Shown piece by piece: positions 34,575-45,260 of a DNA stretch of 64,000 nt (position 1 is its first letter; each line of letters opens with the position of its first letter). The DNA comes from Calycina herbarum (taxonomy: Eukaryota; Ascomycota; Leotiomycetes; Helotiales; Pezizellaceae), in assembly GCA_001414485.1 (NCBI GenBank), contig LLEY01000002.1, positions 682,001 through 746,000 on the forward strand. The letters are read 5' to 3'. The position numbers and the translations under genes were made by a program. The notes beneath the pieces are model-generated. The model was not told the origin of the DNA and ran no database searches. It saw nothing but the letters and a program-made list of their open reading frames with translations.

Positions 34575-36753
34575 ATCATTTCTCTTCTCTCTCCCTCAAT
34601 CACCCAAACCACTCCCTTAATGGTTCTATATTTGGTGCGCGATTTTTTGCTTTTTTATTTATTTTACCTCTCATAGCGTGCGATGCGATGTTTGCTCTTT
34701 CTTGATCCCTTTTTTATATATACCGAGCGAGCGATGGCGATGTGAAAAGAAAGATAAAAATTATTATTTTACTACTCACCTCTACTCTCCTTAATTCCAA
34801 ACTTTCTCTCTTTCTTAATTCTCCTTTCGCACATGTTGTCTCGCGTTTGAGCGTTTGCGAGTCTTCGGGTAAAATGGATGGAAGGATGGAAAGGTGTTTA
34901 TAAACTTCGGACCCCCTCTCGGGAGATCTTCTTTTTCCTTATACCTTTACAAAGTTGGAGGGATAGTTGTTTGGTGTATTTAATTTTCTTGATCGGGTAT
35001 GGAAGATGGGGAAGGAAGAGAAGAAGAGTGGAAGGAAATTACTTTTAGAACACTCCTTGATTATATTAGGATAGTGGGTGGCAAATTTACATAATTTATA
35101 TGATAAAAATGATTTTCAAGTACCTTCATTTTTATTGTGAGAATTCTCAACACAGTGACCAGATCAAACACCTTTCCCAATTCCTAACCACCCCAATATC
35201 TAAGATCCCACAAGTGCAACTATTTAAAGAGTATATTCCAAGGTTATTCTCAAAATGTTAAACTCCCGAATTCCAAAACAAAATCCCAGTGACCTACTAA
35301 AAGAGAACACCGCCATCCCAACAAAAGTAACAACCGTAGCATCGGGAACCTACAAACAGGTACTGGGCAGCAACTCTTTCATTTCACTTTGAGCTCCAAG
35401 GCCCGCTTTTTCCATTTTTCGTTGCTTCACTTTCTTGCTTTGTGTAAATCATGTAAATTCTGCGGTGTACTAGTCCTAAATTAGCATGAATAATAGCTCC
35501 AGCCTTCAGGGCTTGGACGCCGAATCGAAAGTAGATTTGGAATCGACGGTAAACTCTTCTCACTCTCCTTTTTGATTTAAGGGAAATGGAGAGGAAGCTG
35601 GGTCATGATAAAAGGATTTGCTCCACGTGGAAAGTTGTTACTCGGAAAGAGCAAGGGAGGCATATTTAAATTGCATTACATTTATGAATTGATGATTTGC
35701 AATTAATTGATGAGTGGAGCTTTTGAAGATCAGTTCATCTTTAGTCTTAACTTATGAAGTTTGAAGCTTCGTCGCTTCGGAAGTTAAATGACACGAAATA
35801 GGTTATTTCTTTTATATGTAGAAGTCATATGTCGGCACGACTTGCTTCTTATTATCTAACGATGCCTCTTATTCAAGGGTAGATGTTTCCTGAGTTTACT
35901 TAAGTGCTGAGTTTGAAGTTGAAGTATCTCAGACTCAACTAATAATTTTCATTTCTGGCTTGAAATTTACCTCTATAAAAGAAGAAAAGTCTAGGAATTA
36001 CTTACGTACATGCCTGTATATATGCAGTGTTTTCATTCTCACCTCTTATTGCCTAGAACCACGGATAAAACTTACAATTACGAAAACACTAAATTACATG
36101 TCTCAACCCAACATGAAATCTTACTTTATCCCGCTAGTAAAACAGGTGTAAATCTTTGCTCCCGGATCGTGAGCTTAGAACATACTCAAGAAATCCAATA
36201 CCACGCAGAGCGATATGCCTCGTCATGCTGAAGTTTCTTGGTTCTTTATAGTCAAAAGGACAGCGAATCTCGGGAGATTTGGGAGATTGGGATTTAGCCA
36301 ACCACCTTTCTCGGGGCGATTTGATCCAGAGGAAACGTGATTAGAGAAGTATTGTAATGTTGCGAAAGTAAGTTTTGAATCGACAGCAAGAATCAGAAGA
36401 ATTCGGATCTTCTACAGAGTATCATATTTAAGAGTTAGGGAATTGGTGCTTTTCTATTTCTCTTCAGTAAAAGCTTTGGTCCAAGCCAGAAAGAAAACGG
36501 GTAGAATACTGCCACATCTCGATTGTCTCGGGTCTAAGAATCATTTTTACAACATTTGACTAGTGTGATAGGGCAAAGATTTGTGATCAAAGTAACGCAA
36601 ACGTATTCTTGCTTGTATACTTGTCCTGGTTAAAAAATGTCATAAGAAAGTAATGACCCTTAAAGCTTCACAGTACAAGATTTAAAGAAGTTTTTATATT
36701 TAACGTACATTGTTCATGCTCTGAGTTCACTCGGCCTACTCTACTCACTCTAC
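34575..36753. other. Intergenic, AT-rich, 2.2 kb
   Basis: This is the 3' region of the SAM-PH gene and the approach to the second F-box-like cluster. A short intron-bearing frame from the ATG at 35254-35270 (MLNSRIPKQNPSDLLKENTA) was considered, but it does not extend past a likely intron without a stop. No gene is supported. Confidence 0.35.
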
Positions 36754-38082
36754 TCAGCGATGGGACATAACCCACAACTCATAATCATCATCTCCTGGAT
36801 TCGGCTTATCTGGACACAACCCAATTTGGCAAATCCACGCATCAAGACCGCTGTGGGACTTCTTATATTCCGCAGGCCATTCCTCCGCACAAGACTTATC
36901 CTCAATATCTTCAATACGAAAATATTGGGTAAAATACCACGTCTCGGAACGAGCTCAATATACTACATAACATGCTTCACCATAGAGCAGTCTGTTGATA
37001 CAGTAATGTCTTTTTCTGGTTCACTGCACACACTAAACTATGTATTATATACTCAGAAGGGCAACTTACTTTACATTCTTTCATATCTCTTATATTCTCT
37101 CTAGATGTAATATGTACAAGTAGAAACGTGCACCAGCAGTGGAAATTTTTGAGCCAAAATCTGCACTTTAAGGAGAATTGGCATTTCCAGGAATTACAAT
37201 GAGCTTCATGCCATCAGATGATCCAACCTTTCAACAATTGAACCTACAGACCCAATTCTTCACACACCTATTTTGCAGGATCAATACTCTCAAATACAAA
37301 TACTCTGGGAAGATTATTCGGCATCCAAGTATACTTCTCATTATCATATAATCTTTCACCCATTTTTCTCCCTGTTCTCTTATCTCCAAGCCTTTCCTCA
37401 CACCTAATTCTATAAACGCCCTCGCCATTTTCTTCCTCGCCCTCTCCCTCGTGTTCCTTCTCCTCCTTCTTAGAGAACTGTAAATTTTCAAGATTACCAA
37501 TTATAATACACCTTTTCTGGACTATCGAACTATGTAGCAAGTATAAAAACCCTCTGAATATACTGCGTTCCATCGTGACACTTAACAATGTCTACAAATC
37601 CTCTTTCCTTCATCCACTCGTTAATCAATTTGTATAATGGTTCGTTTTCATTAGTGAGGCGGAGGTTAACCTTTCTACGAACACCACAGTGAATCCGATA
37701 GAGTCTAGATACGAGGTCCAATAATTTGATGATCCCAAGAAGCAATTTCTTCCGGTAGCTTAGTCAGAAGTATGTTGCCATTGTTTTGAGTAACGGTGGT
37801 GAAATTTCAGGCTCTAATTAGGTTAGGATATGCTTAAAAGTCTTGAATAGTACTGGGAGAATTAATCACTGCAGCGTAAGCTTCTAATAACGGTGAGCTG
37901 CACTCAAGGATTGTTTTATTGCCGCGCTCTTGCTTATCGTCTTTAGTCTTCTCACAAGTTTTAGAGAACTTTGCCAACTCGTTGTTCTCCCAGGTTCCTG
38001 CATCCTCCATACTGTTGGAAGGACCAATAATACCACCATTTAGAACTGGTAGACCGCTTTCTATTTGACATGGAGACTCCAT
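36754..38082 (-). pseudogene. F-box-like family copy 4, degenerate
   Basis: Pieces of the family occur in the correct order on the - strand but in different frames. A variable N-terminus starts at 38082 (MESPCQIESGLPVLNGGIIG). The F-box-like segment TKLPEEIAS lies near 37750 and switches frame into LLGIIKLLDLVS and RLYRIHCGVRRKV. The 'LINEWMKERGFVDIVKC' block is near 37600. A weakened 'LPRVFVF' match lies near 37300, and the tail 'AWICQIGLCPDKPNPGDDDY' ends at TGA 36754-36756. Extra sequence and stops separate the pieces. It is a clear but broken relative of the intact copies at 38844 and 41191. Confidence 0.65.
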
Positions 38083-38843
38083 TCCATAGCTTCTTTATTG
38101 GAGCAGATGCCCTTCTTATGGTTTTTATGAGGTATGCTGTTGAAAGATGTATGATTGTTGAATGGGAGTCTCAAAGACCTGGCAGCTGTTGAAATCAAAA
38201 ACTGATGATTTTTGTTTAACTAGAGGAAATTATCCTAAGCTTTTTTAATGTATGATGTGGCACATGCTTTACTTATATTTTCTTCACTAAAGTTATGTTA
38301 ACTTGCGGTTCCAGATTCACCAAGGAAACGACAGAAATATTTTGCCATAGCAAGCATAATAAAATCATTACCGATGACTATGCTTGCATGCTGAGATTCA
38401 CGACCATCGCATCTGAACATAAATTTAACTGTGAGCTGCTCAAGTTTTTGAACTGGTGAGCCGCCACCTTTCAAAGTTTGCGGTTTGAAATTTGGTCTCA
38501 AGAATTGAGCAGTCAAATGAAAGTCCTTATGGTGCTTGTGATTGAAATAAAAAAACATATTCAGGTAAGGGAAGCAGGAAACAGGAATATAGGTGCCAGT
38601 CATGAATACCCCTCAACAAAATCAAAATTTGAGGCCATAGAAGACGACTCATCTTATTTGAGTACTGTAACTATTCGTCACATTCAATTATTTAATGTTC
38701 CACCGTCTAGTTCCCTGCCATTTTCCCAATGAATCAAAGTAGTGAAAAGACAAAGGGGCACTCTGGTCCAGCTAGCTCAAAACGAAACCCGCCCCATAAT
38801 ATCCAACTGCCGACTGGCATCGAAGTTTCATAACTATCACCTA
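38083..38843. other. Spacer with duplicated flank motif
   Basis: Between copies 4 and 5. The stretch about 38541-38605 resembles 40991-41066 in the next spacer but one; both include CCAGTCATG. This suggests that copies were duplicated together with flanking DNA. A 101-codon - strand frame here (38298-38603) is probably not a gene. Confidence 0.4.
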
Positions 38844-39368
38844 TCATGCCTCCATATCTTCTCCCTTTTCCACCTTTCCGTCGATCTTTGGATACATCCC
38901 AACCTGGTCGATATAAATCGGCTCATCGCCATCCAGCGCTATGGGGTCCTTTCTCACCTCCTGACCCGGGCTCTTAAGCCATTCGGAAGTCACAAAGACT
39001 CCAGGAAAGTGATGGACGTAAATTCGCCACTGGGAATACTCTACCGAATATCGATATTGCTTTTGTGCTTCAACGACCCAAACAAGTCCTCTCTCCTTCA
39101 TCCAAGTATTCAACAACATAGATAGTGTAGTTTCCTCGTAAAAGTAGTCGTGTACCCCTATTCTGACAATGCCTTTCAACTTCCAGTGGATGCGGTAAAA
39201 TTTTCGTGCCGTGATACCGAGGCATGCAAAGGGAAATGGGTGAAGATTGAGCATTATCTTCTCGATGAGTTCTTCAGGGAGGGTACAAAGAGTTGGTTTG
39301 TGTTCATCCTTGTCATATCCGGTCGGGCCTACACCAAGACCTAGGGACTGCTCATTGTTGTCGGACAT
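38844..39368 (-). CDS. F-box-like family protein, copy 5 (intact, intronless)
   Basis: 174 aa, single exon, and the cleanest compact member. The short N-terminus (about 30 residues) is followed by CTLPEELIEKIMLNLHPFPF, 'CLGITARKFYRIHWKLKG', the 'LLNTWMKERGLVWVVEAQ' block, 'YVHHFPGVFVTSEWLKSPG' and the YIDQVGMYPK tail. It has no intron before WMKERG or before WLKSPG, which matters because copy 7 has introns at exactly those two sites. It also lacks the N-terminal intron of copies 1, 3, 6, 7 and 8. Function is inferred as an F-box-type adaptor; partner and substrate are unknown. Confidence 0.75.
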   Translation of the reverse strand: MSDNNEQSLGLGVGPTGYDKDEHKPTLCTLPEELIEKIMLNLHPFPFACLGITARKFYRIHWKLKGIVRIGVHDYFYEETTLSMLLNTWMKERGLVWVVEAQKQYRYSVEYSQWRIYVHHFPGVFVTSEWLKSPGQEVRKDPIALDGDEPIYIDQVGMYPKIDGKVEKGEDMEA

Positions 39369-39918
39369 TGTGGTTTAGGTTTGAGGCTCTTCCGTAGAGT
39401 GAACCCGGGGTGTCGATGTATGCCGATTCGAAAGTGTATGTTCGATGAGGGGGTTCAATAAAAAGGTCGGGACTTAACGTAAATCGCAGGTGTCGCTTCG
39501 ACTCGAGAATACGAGAGGGAACATCCGTTCGGGAAGAAGACAGTGGATATTTCCCTATCGGAGAAGGGGTCTACTCGGAAACTTTTCACGTCCACAACCG
39601 TGGGAGGGTATCTGTTCTCTTCAACGAAACCCAAATTCGTCTACTTGATCGGAGAAGCGGTAGATGAAAAACGAAGGATATAACTAGCTGATCTGTAGTG
39701 TATGCGCAAATCAGATCACTGATCAGTGTTGGTAGGACTGATAGTCATATAAGTGGTACAGTGTGTGGTGTCGAAAGTAGTTGTATATCCTTTATTTGTC
39801 TAGGTCAAAGATTTCCTCTTATATCGCTATTTCCCACGTCACGTGAATCGCACTAAATTGCTATTCACTCTGAAAGAGCTTTTGCAGTTAGCATTCACAC
39901 ATTTAAAGTAGACTTTAT
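39369..39918. other. Spacer between copies 5 and 6
   Basis: 550 bp of non-coding sequence, presumably the promoter of copy 5 and the 3' end of copy 6. No feature is recognised. Confidence 0.35.
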
Positions 39919-40641
39919 CTACTCCCAACTCATACCTTCATGAAGCGCGTGATTATGCCATTCGCCCCAAAGATCCATACTCATACCCTTGTTCCTCATC
40001 TCCTCCTCTATATCCCATTCCCTCGCTGTCTTGGAAGACAGCCCAATTTGATAGCTATAAACTATCTCCAAATCGCTAAATTCGTTCTCAACCCATCTTG
40101 CCTTCTTCTCGCCCAGACTCTCAAGCCAGCTGACTTTCACGAAGACTCCCGGAAAGTAATGTGTGTAATATTGTCGATAACCCTCGCCACGAAATTTGAA
40201 AGAGCGCCTGGCGGCTTCGCCAATCCAAATGTATCCTCCTGTTTCCATCCAAGTATTCAATCGTATAGTGATTTCTGATCTCCCATCGTAATAAGTACCG
40301 TACAGAATCCGTTCTTGTTCATGGTCTTTTGGATACGAAACTTTTCCATGTACCTCACTGTGGATTCGGTAAAACCTTCGTGCTGTAACAGACAAACACG
40401 CTGAGGATATATTGTCGAGGTTCTCGATGATTTGCTTCACTACCTCTTCTGGGATGGTGGTAATAGTAAACTTGCCAGTAAGTGTATTTGAGTTCTCACT
40501 GACCTTCTACGATGTTAGTTTGTTTACATGCACTAGAATAGGTGGTCTTACTATCTTTTTCTCAATGTGTAAATGCTTAAGTGTAACTGGCTCATTGCTT
40601 TCATCTCCTGATTCCTCCTCAGTGTAGTTTGGTGGAAGCAT
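39919..40641 (-). CDS. F-box-like family protein, copy 6
   Basis: Two exons (40641-40552, 40503-39919) give 224 aa. The start MLPPNYTEEESGDESNEPVT is acidic. After the intron come 'TTIPEEVVKQIIENLDNIS', 'ACLSVTARRFYRIHSEVHGKV', a 'LNTWMETGGYIWIGEA' block, 'YYTHYFPGVFVKVSWLESLG' and a YSYQIGLSSK tail. The 48-nt intron (GTAAGA, CTAAC branch, GTAGAAG end) contains a TAG in frame at 40507-40509, so unlike copies 1, 3 and 7 this copy must be spliced to make a full protein. The acceptor may be AAG at 40504 or TAG at 40507; both keep the frame. Confidence 0.7.
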
Positions 40642-41190
40642 TGTTGCTTTTGATTACTCAAAGTAGTCAGTGAGTGTCTTTGATTCTCTGTGCGATAATA
40701 AAGTCCTCAAGAATGACGGTGTTTTGTCAGTCTCAATACTGACTGTCAAGAGACGAAAGGGTTGTTGATGAAGACAGCAAGAAGGTTACTTGGGTGAAAT
40801 ACCTGGATTCTCTATAAAGGGGAGAACTAATGAGTCATCTTTGTATTAAAAAAGTAGTATGCTCACTTCACTAACCGAATATATTTAACTACTGTCCACA
40901 GATTCATTATACACAATGGTTTTTTGGGTCAATAGATGAGGACATCTTCACATTAAATTCAATTAGGTTCAATATAAAGGGGCAAAACTATGAATTGAGA
41001 TCTTGATAAAGATATATTCTGCAGGCGGGGGAGCAGGTGTCAAGAATATATCCAGATGCCAGTCATGTGTACCCCATAACAAGAATGAAGATTCACAGTT
41101 AGACTTTGTTTATTCGTCAATGAATGGCTTCATTGACTTATATACCATGCCTATTCATATTCAGCTCCTCAACTGTTTATTACTCCCTCT
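40642..41190. other. Spacer with duplicated flank motif
   Basis: Between copies 6 and 7. The segment 40991-41066 resembles 38541-38605. No gene is supported. Confidence 0.35.
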
Positions 41191-42200
41191 CTACTTCCCT
41201 CGCATATCCATATTAAGCCAAAGAGCATTTTCAGAAAATCCAAATCCGCGTGGATAAATCTCCGATTCAATTGGATTTCCCTCTGCAGTATATCCGTCTC
41301 TCATATCAGGTACATTGCTCTGATCCACTACCTTTCTGTCAATCTTTGGATACATCCCAACCTGCTCAATATATCTTGGGTGATCGCGATCTCGACGCTT
41401 CCATTCCGCATGACACTGCTCACCTGGACTCTTAAGCCACTGTAACAAATCATCAAATCAGCATAGGTTTTTCTCCTTAGACCAATAGCCGAGAGTAATA
41501 GTTCAGCATGAGACTACTCGGACTCGAGAGTTTGACAAGGAAAACAAAAGGAAAGCTTACACACCTTGACGCTTACAAAGGTTCCAGGATAGTGATGCAC
41601 GTAGTCTCGCCACCACAGGCAGTGCTCTGCCCCCCTCCATCTAAAAGATATTCTATAGGAGAGCTCTTGAGACTCGACAATCCAAACAAATCCTCTCTCC
41701 TCCATCCACTGCAACAAATTAGCATATGTTTTTCTCATTGACTCGGGAGCAGGGAGCAGTAAGTAAGGAAAAACTTTCTCCCGACCACTAATAATAGGAG
41801 TATAAAAGGGGGAACAAAGGGGAAAGTCACATACGCTATTCAAAATCATGGCCATTGTTCTCCCCTCGTAATAATAGTCCAATCTAATCACACCTTGGAA
41901 AACTATGTGAATACGGTAAAACACTCGTGCTGTGATAGCCAGACTTGCTGAAGACAATGGATTAAGCTCTTTCATGATCTTCACAATCATCTCTTCTGGG
42001 AATGAGGCGAGATTTGGTAGTTTGTCGGTGAGATTATTTGTGTTGCAATTTACACCAACCTTTCGAGCTGTTAGCCTGTTTACATGGGTAAGAATGGGTA
42101 CTAGTCTTACTGTCTTTCCTGTTCTTTGTGGCTGAGTAGTTTTAACTAGCTCATTGCTTGCTTGTCTGGATACCTCGTTTTCGCCGCCCATTGGCTGCAT
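41191..42200 (-). CDS. F-box-like family protein, copy 7, with two extra introns
   Basis: Exons 42200-41835, 41708-41565 and 41439-41191 give 252 aa. The protein reads LASFPEEMIVKIMKELNPLS, then 'ITARVFYRIHIVFQGVIRL', 'MILNS' joined to 'WMEERGFVWIVESQ', 'YVHHYPGTFVSVK' joined to 'WLKSPGEQ', the 'YIEQVGMYPK' tail and a longer C-terminus ending 'NALWLNMDMRGK'. The junctions are set by alignment to copies 3 and 5, which are continuous there. The introns (41834-41709, 126 nt; 41564-41440, 125 nt) resemble each other. The first is stop-free and in frame, so retention would add 42 residues. The conserved N-terminal intron site is also present (42110-42060, 51 nt, stop-free); splicing it would give 235 aa. 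Confidence 0.75.
41440..41564 (-). repeat. Introner-like intron B in copy 7
   Basis: 125-nt GTGTGT...TTACAG intron directly before TGG of WLKSPG. It shares CTTTCC..TTGTT near the donor and GAGAAAAAC-TATGCT-ATTTG near the branch site with intron A. It contains stops, so retention would truncate the protein. It is absent in copies 3 and 5. Confidence 0.6.
41709..41834 (-). repeat. Introner-like intron A in copy 7
   Basis: 126-nt GTATGT...TTGCAG intron directly before TGG of WMEERG. Its start (CTTTCC, then TTTGTT) and end (GAGAAAAAC-TATGCT-ATTTG) match intron B of the same gene. It is absent at the same site in copies 3 and 5. Confidence 0.6.
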
Positions 42201-42823
42201 TGTTGCTTAAAAGAGCCAGTAGGGGTCCTGAATTCTTGGAGTGCGTAGCTAAAGTTCCCAATCGAAGGATCTTGGAAAGAGGTTGATGAGAAATCATTGA
42301 TAGACGAAGACAGCTTTGGTCCCTTTATAGAAGGGGCAGCTAATAAGTCATCACCACATACAATCGCTACTTCACGAAACACTAGTATATAGATGCAATT
42401 CTCCTATTCACTATAGAACTACCTCTGTTAGTCTATAGTCTCATGTAAATCTGTTAGGTTCAAATATACTTCTTTGATCTAAAAATCATGTCTTTCTTAA
42501 TCAGCAAAAGTGTATCAGTGATAGGTTTTATAATAAAGTAAAGCAAGCTAAGCGAAAGCAGAAAAACCACAGTTAACAAAAATGCAAGTACTTTTATACA
42601 ACTTTGAAACAAACGAGCGGGAGGAAATATCTTATGAGTAGCATAGGATTGCCACGCAAACTTTGTATTTCTAAGTCTATGTACTTTACTTAGCTACTTT
42701 CCCCTCTCTCTCTTCATGATCCCATCTCTTACGAAATATTCACTATCCCCGCAATCCTCATAATAATCCTCATATTTTTTCGCATTTCGAGTCTCACATA
42801 CCATTTAGGAACCTTCTCTGTTC
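42201..42823. other. Spacer between copies 7 and 8
   Basis: 623 bp, AT-rich and non-coding. The part next to 42823 may include a frameshifted acidic/tyrosine-rich tail of copy 8 (about 42720-42823). Confidence 0.35.
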
Positions 42824-43471
42824 TCATATAATAATAAAAACAAAAGGGTAAGGGTAAGTCCAACGCGGATAAACTACAATCCAACCTCTGTCCACCATCC
42901 ACGTAACAAGTAAATCAGAGAGTTCGTCTCTCTTATGATAATTAAACCCCATTTTGACCGTTCCATATAACTCGTAATGAATACAATAGTATTTTCGTGC
43001 CATGAGGCCTAAACACACAGAGTGGATCGGGTCAAGGTGCTTGAATATCATGACGAGAAATTCTTGTGGGAGTGTGTCGAAATATGCAACCTGTGCCTGA
43101 GTTAGTTTCTTGGCAGATTCATAGAACAAGAAGTAGATGGGTGGTCATACTGCGTTGTACTGTTTTGATGGCTGAAAAGTTGAGACTTCTGTAGTTGAGC
43201 TTAAATCTTCGCTCTTACTCTCACCGCCGACTTCTGATACTTTGAATACCGCTTTGGCCTTTGACCATTTCGCTTTTACTTTGCTTGCTGACTCTGGTGG
43301 CTTTGGGATTGTAGGTTGGTCAGATGCGCCAGCGAAAAGTCGTGTCCGTGATTCTGAATTCTTTGGTGCCTCAACTGGGGAGGGTGTGGAGGATTTTGAG
43401 AGCCTGGCGGATCCCAATCGAAGTTTCATTTTCATTTTGTTGATCTGAAGGGTTGAAAACAGCTCCTCCAT
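42824..43471 (-). CDS. F-box-like family protein, copy 8 (shortened)
   Basis: Two exons (43471-43151, 43090-42824) give 195 aa from the ATG at 43471; an in-frame ATG at 43639 would give 251 aa. The lysine/serine-rich N-terminus is unlike the other copies. After the intron comes 'DTLPQEFLVMIFKHLDPIHS', 'VCLGLMARKYYCIHYELYGTV', then 'LLVTWMVDRGWIVVYPRW', where the protein ends without the 'PGVFV' and IGMYP blocks. The intron (GTATGA, CTAAC branch, CACAG; 60 nt) sits at the family's conserved site and holds an in-frame TGA, so it must be spliced. The missing tail suggests 3' truncation or a frameshift near 42824. Among these copies it most resembles F-box-like proteins with 'LDP--S-CLGL'. Confidence 0.6.
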
Positions 43472-45260
43472 ATCTTTTGTATGAACTGGTTGAGGGGATG
43501 TGTTGTGTAGCGGATTGAAAATTGGGTTGTTTGGGAAATTGAAAATGCTTCTCAGGGAGTAGATATTCTTGGATACCAATTTATGTATGAACCGACTAAG
43601 AACTTGCTTTACGAGGTTCAATTCACCAGTTGTTTTCAAGCTTGAAAGATTCTACCTACATCAGCAGGTGAATTCCAACTCTGCGAAGGTCGAGAAAAAA
43701 GAATGATGAATGATAGCCAGAGGTCTGCATCTGGAACATTTTCTATGCAAGTTTCTACGGAACCATTGTCTCTGGAACGTTTAATCAAGCCCATAAATAA
43801 ACCCCCAAACAGCAGTTTCAACATTTCCCAATCCCAAACTTCACACTGACAGCCATCAACATTGGTTCACAATTCCAACCAATATCTAAATTTTGAACAT
43901 CGCCAAATTCCCGCAAGGTTCAAATACTCCAGAAGTCATACCCAGAAGATTTCCAGTAAGACCCCCCTCCTCAGCAAAGAACCATATGATTCGACAGCAA
44001 GAATGTAATCGACAATAAATTCCACCATCCGCCATTTTGATATCCTCAACTTCAACTGAAGTTTGTCACCACTATTGATACCAGCATCAACACCTCTCTC
44101 AACTACTTTCAGAACGCGACTACAGATTCTCCAATCCACACATCCCTCCCGCCAACCCAGCATCATCTTTTCCCAGTCTGCAACCTCGTGATTATTAGAA
44201 ATCTTTTGCCCACGCCGCAACATGAATTAGATTTAAACACCTCACCATTCCTTGGTTCTCCCCGAAAATATCTCAAGTACATAGACGACAACCTCGTTAA
44301 GATTCATAAAATCTTCGAGAAGTTTATCTCACCCACCTTAGATAGCTCGAGCTTCTTTGATATCCTCAGAGGACGGTGGTTGGTTAAATTTATACCCTCA
44401 TCAAGTATAAAAATGCTCTCCTCAACTGTACTTTCGAAACTCACCAAACTGCAAACTCAACGGAAGTTACAGCCATTCCCTGCTCCAGCTTCCAAAGTCA
44501 AGCCGCATCTCACAAGGTTCAGGAGAACTCTTGCTGAAAATGGAAAATTTATCAACTCTCACACAGTATCTCCCAACTCAGCAAACTCGTTCCACCATCA
44601 GACTTCACAAAGCACCGTGAGATTCGAGGGTAAGAATAGAAACGACAACAAATCAAATCAAACCTTTGTAAAAATTACAAATATGAGAAGTAAAGAAAGC
44701 AGGAATTGATCCAGGTAAATTCCACTTTTGACTCAGTGGCCCCTGGTCTTACTCGTTGCAACGCGTATTCTCGTGTCTAGCCACGGCATTTGGGGTTTTT
44801 GAAGGACGGATCGCATCTTGCCGAAGGAGCACGGAGAGCTAGCCATTGCCACCATTTTAACTCTCGTCACATTGCTGTTTCTAGCAAAAGCATCAAGAAA
44901 GTTATCCACCAGTTCCTTTCAAGATGAATTCCGAAGGAACAAGCACGGAAATCTAAAACCTGGTCCAAGTAGCAAACCCCTTCCCCAAAGTCTATGCTAT
45001 TTTGAACTGCGTCAAACGTGGACCGAGGAAAGAAGTCGCGGGGGTTGGCTCATGAGAGAGCACAAGGAGAGAGCTGTTGAAAACCCGAACTGAATTCACA
45101 AAGAACTTTTAGGAAATGACAAGCCAGATTAACTAAAAGTATCATTTTCAAAATCATCCTTTTCATTCCCAAACCCTACATACCCAAAACTCCCCCGTCC
45201 CCATTTCCCTTTTGCGACTCCCCTTTTAACCCCAGTCCCACACCCATCCCCACCTACAAC
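43472..45260. other. Interval with unresolved coding-like pieces
   Basis: On the - strand, 43936-44223 ('VADWEKMMLGWREGCVDWRI') and 43636-43824 look protein-like but cannot be joined into a gene. On the + strand a frame from the ATG at 44413 runs to 44709 and is basic and serine-rich. These may be remnants of another gene or of an N-terminal family exon. No call is made. Confidence 0.3.

Noticed and set aside
36760..37104. 114-codon + strand frame as a gene
   Set aside because: It is antisense to the tail of F-box-like copy 4, whose - strand frame explains the open reading.
40507..40509. TAG in the frame of F-box-like copy 6 as a nonsense mutation
   Set aside because: It lies inside the conserved-position intron (GTAAGA donor, CTAAC branch); splicing removes it and keeps the frame.
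43145..43147. TGA between the two parts of F-box-like copy 8 as a gene break
   Set aside because: A 60-nt intron (43150-43091) with good signals removes it and joins both parts in frame.
44818..45093. 91-codon + strand frame with a hydrophobic N-terminus
   Set aside because: Begins at a non-ATG codon, lacks a credible signal context and has no motif.
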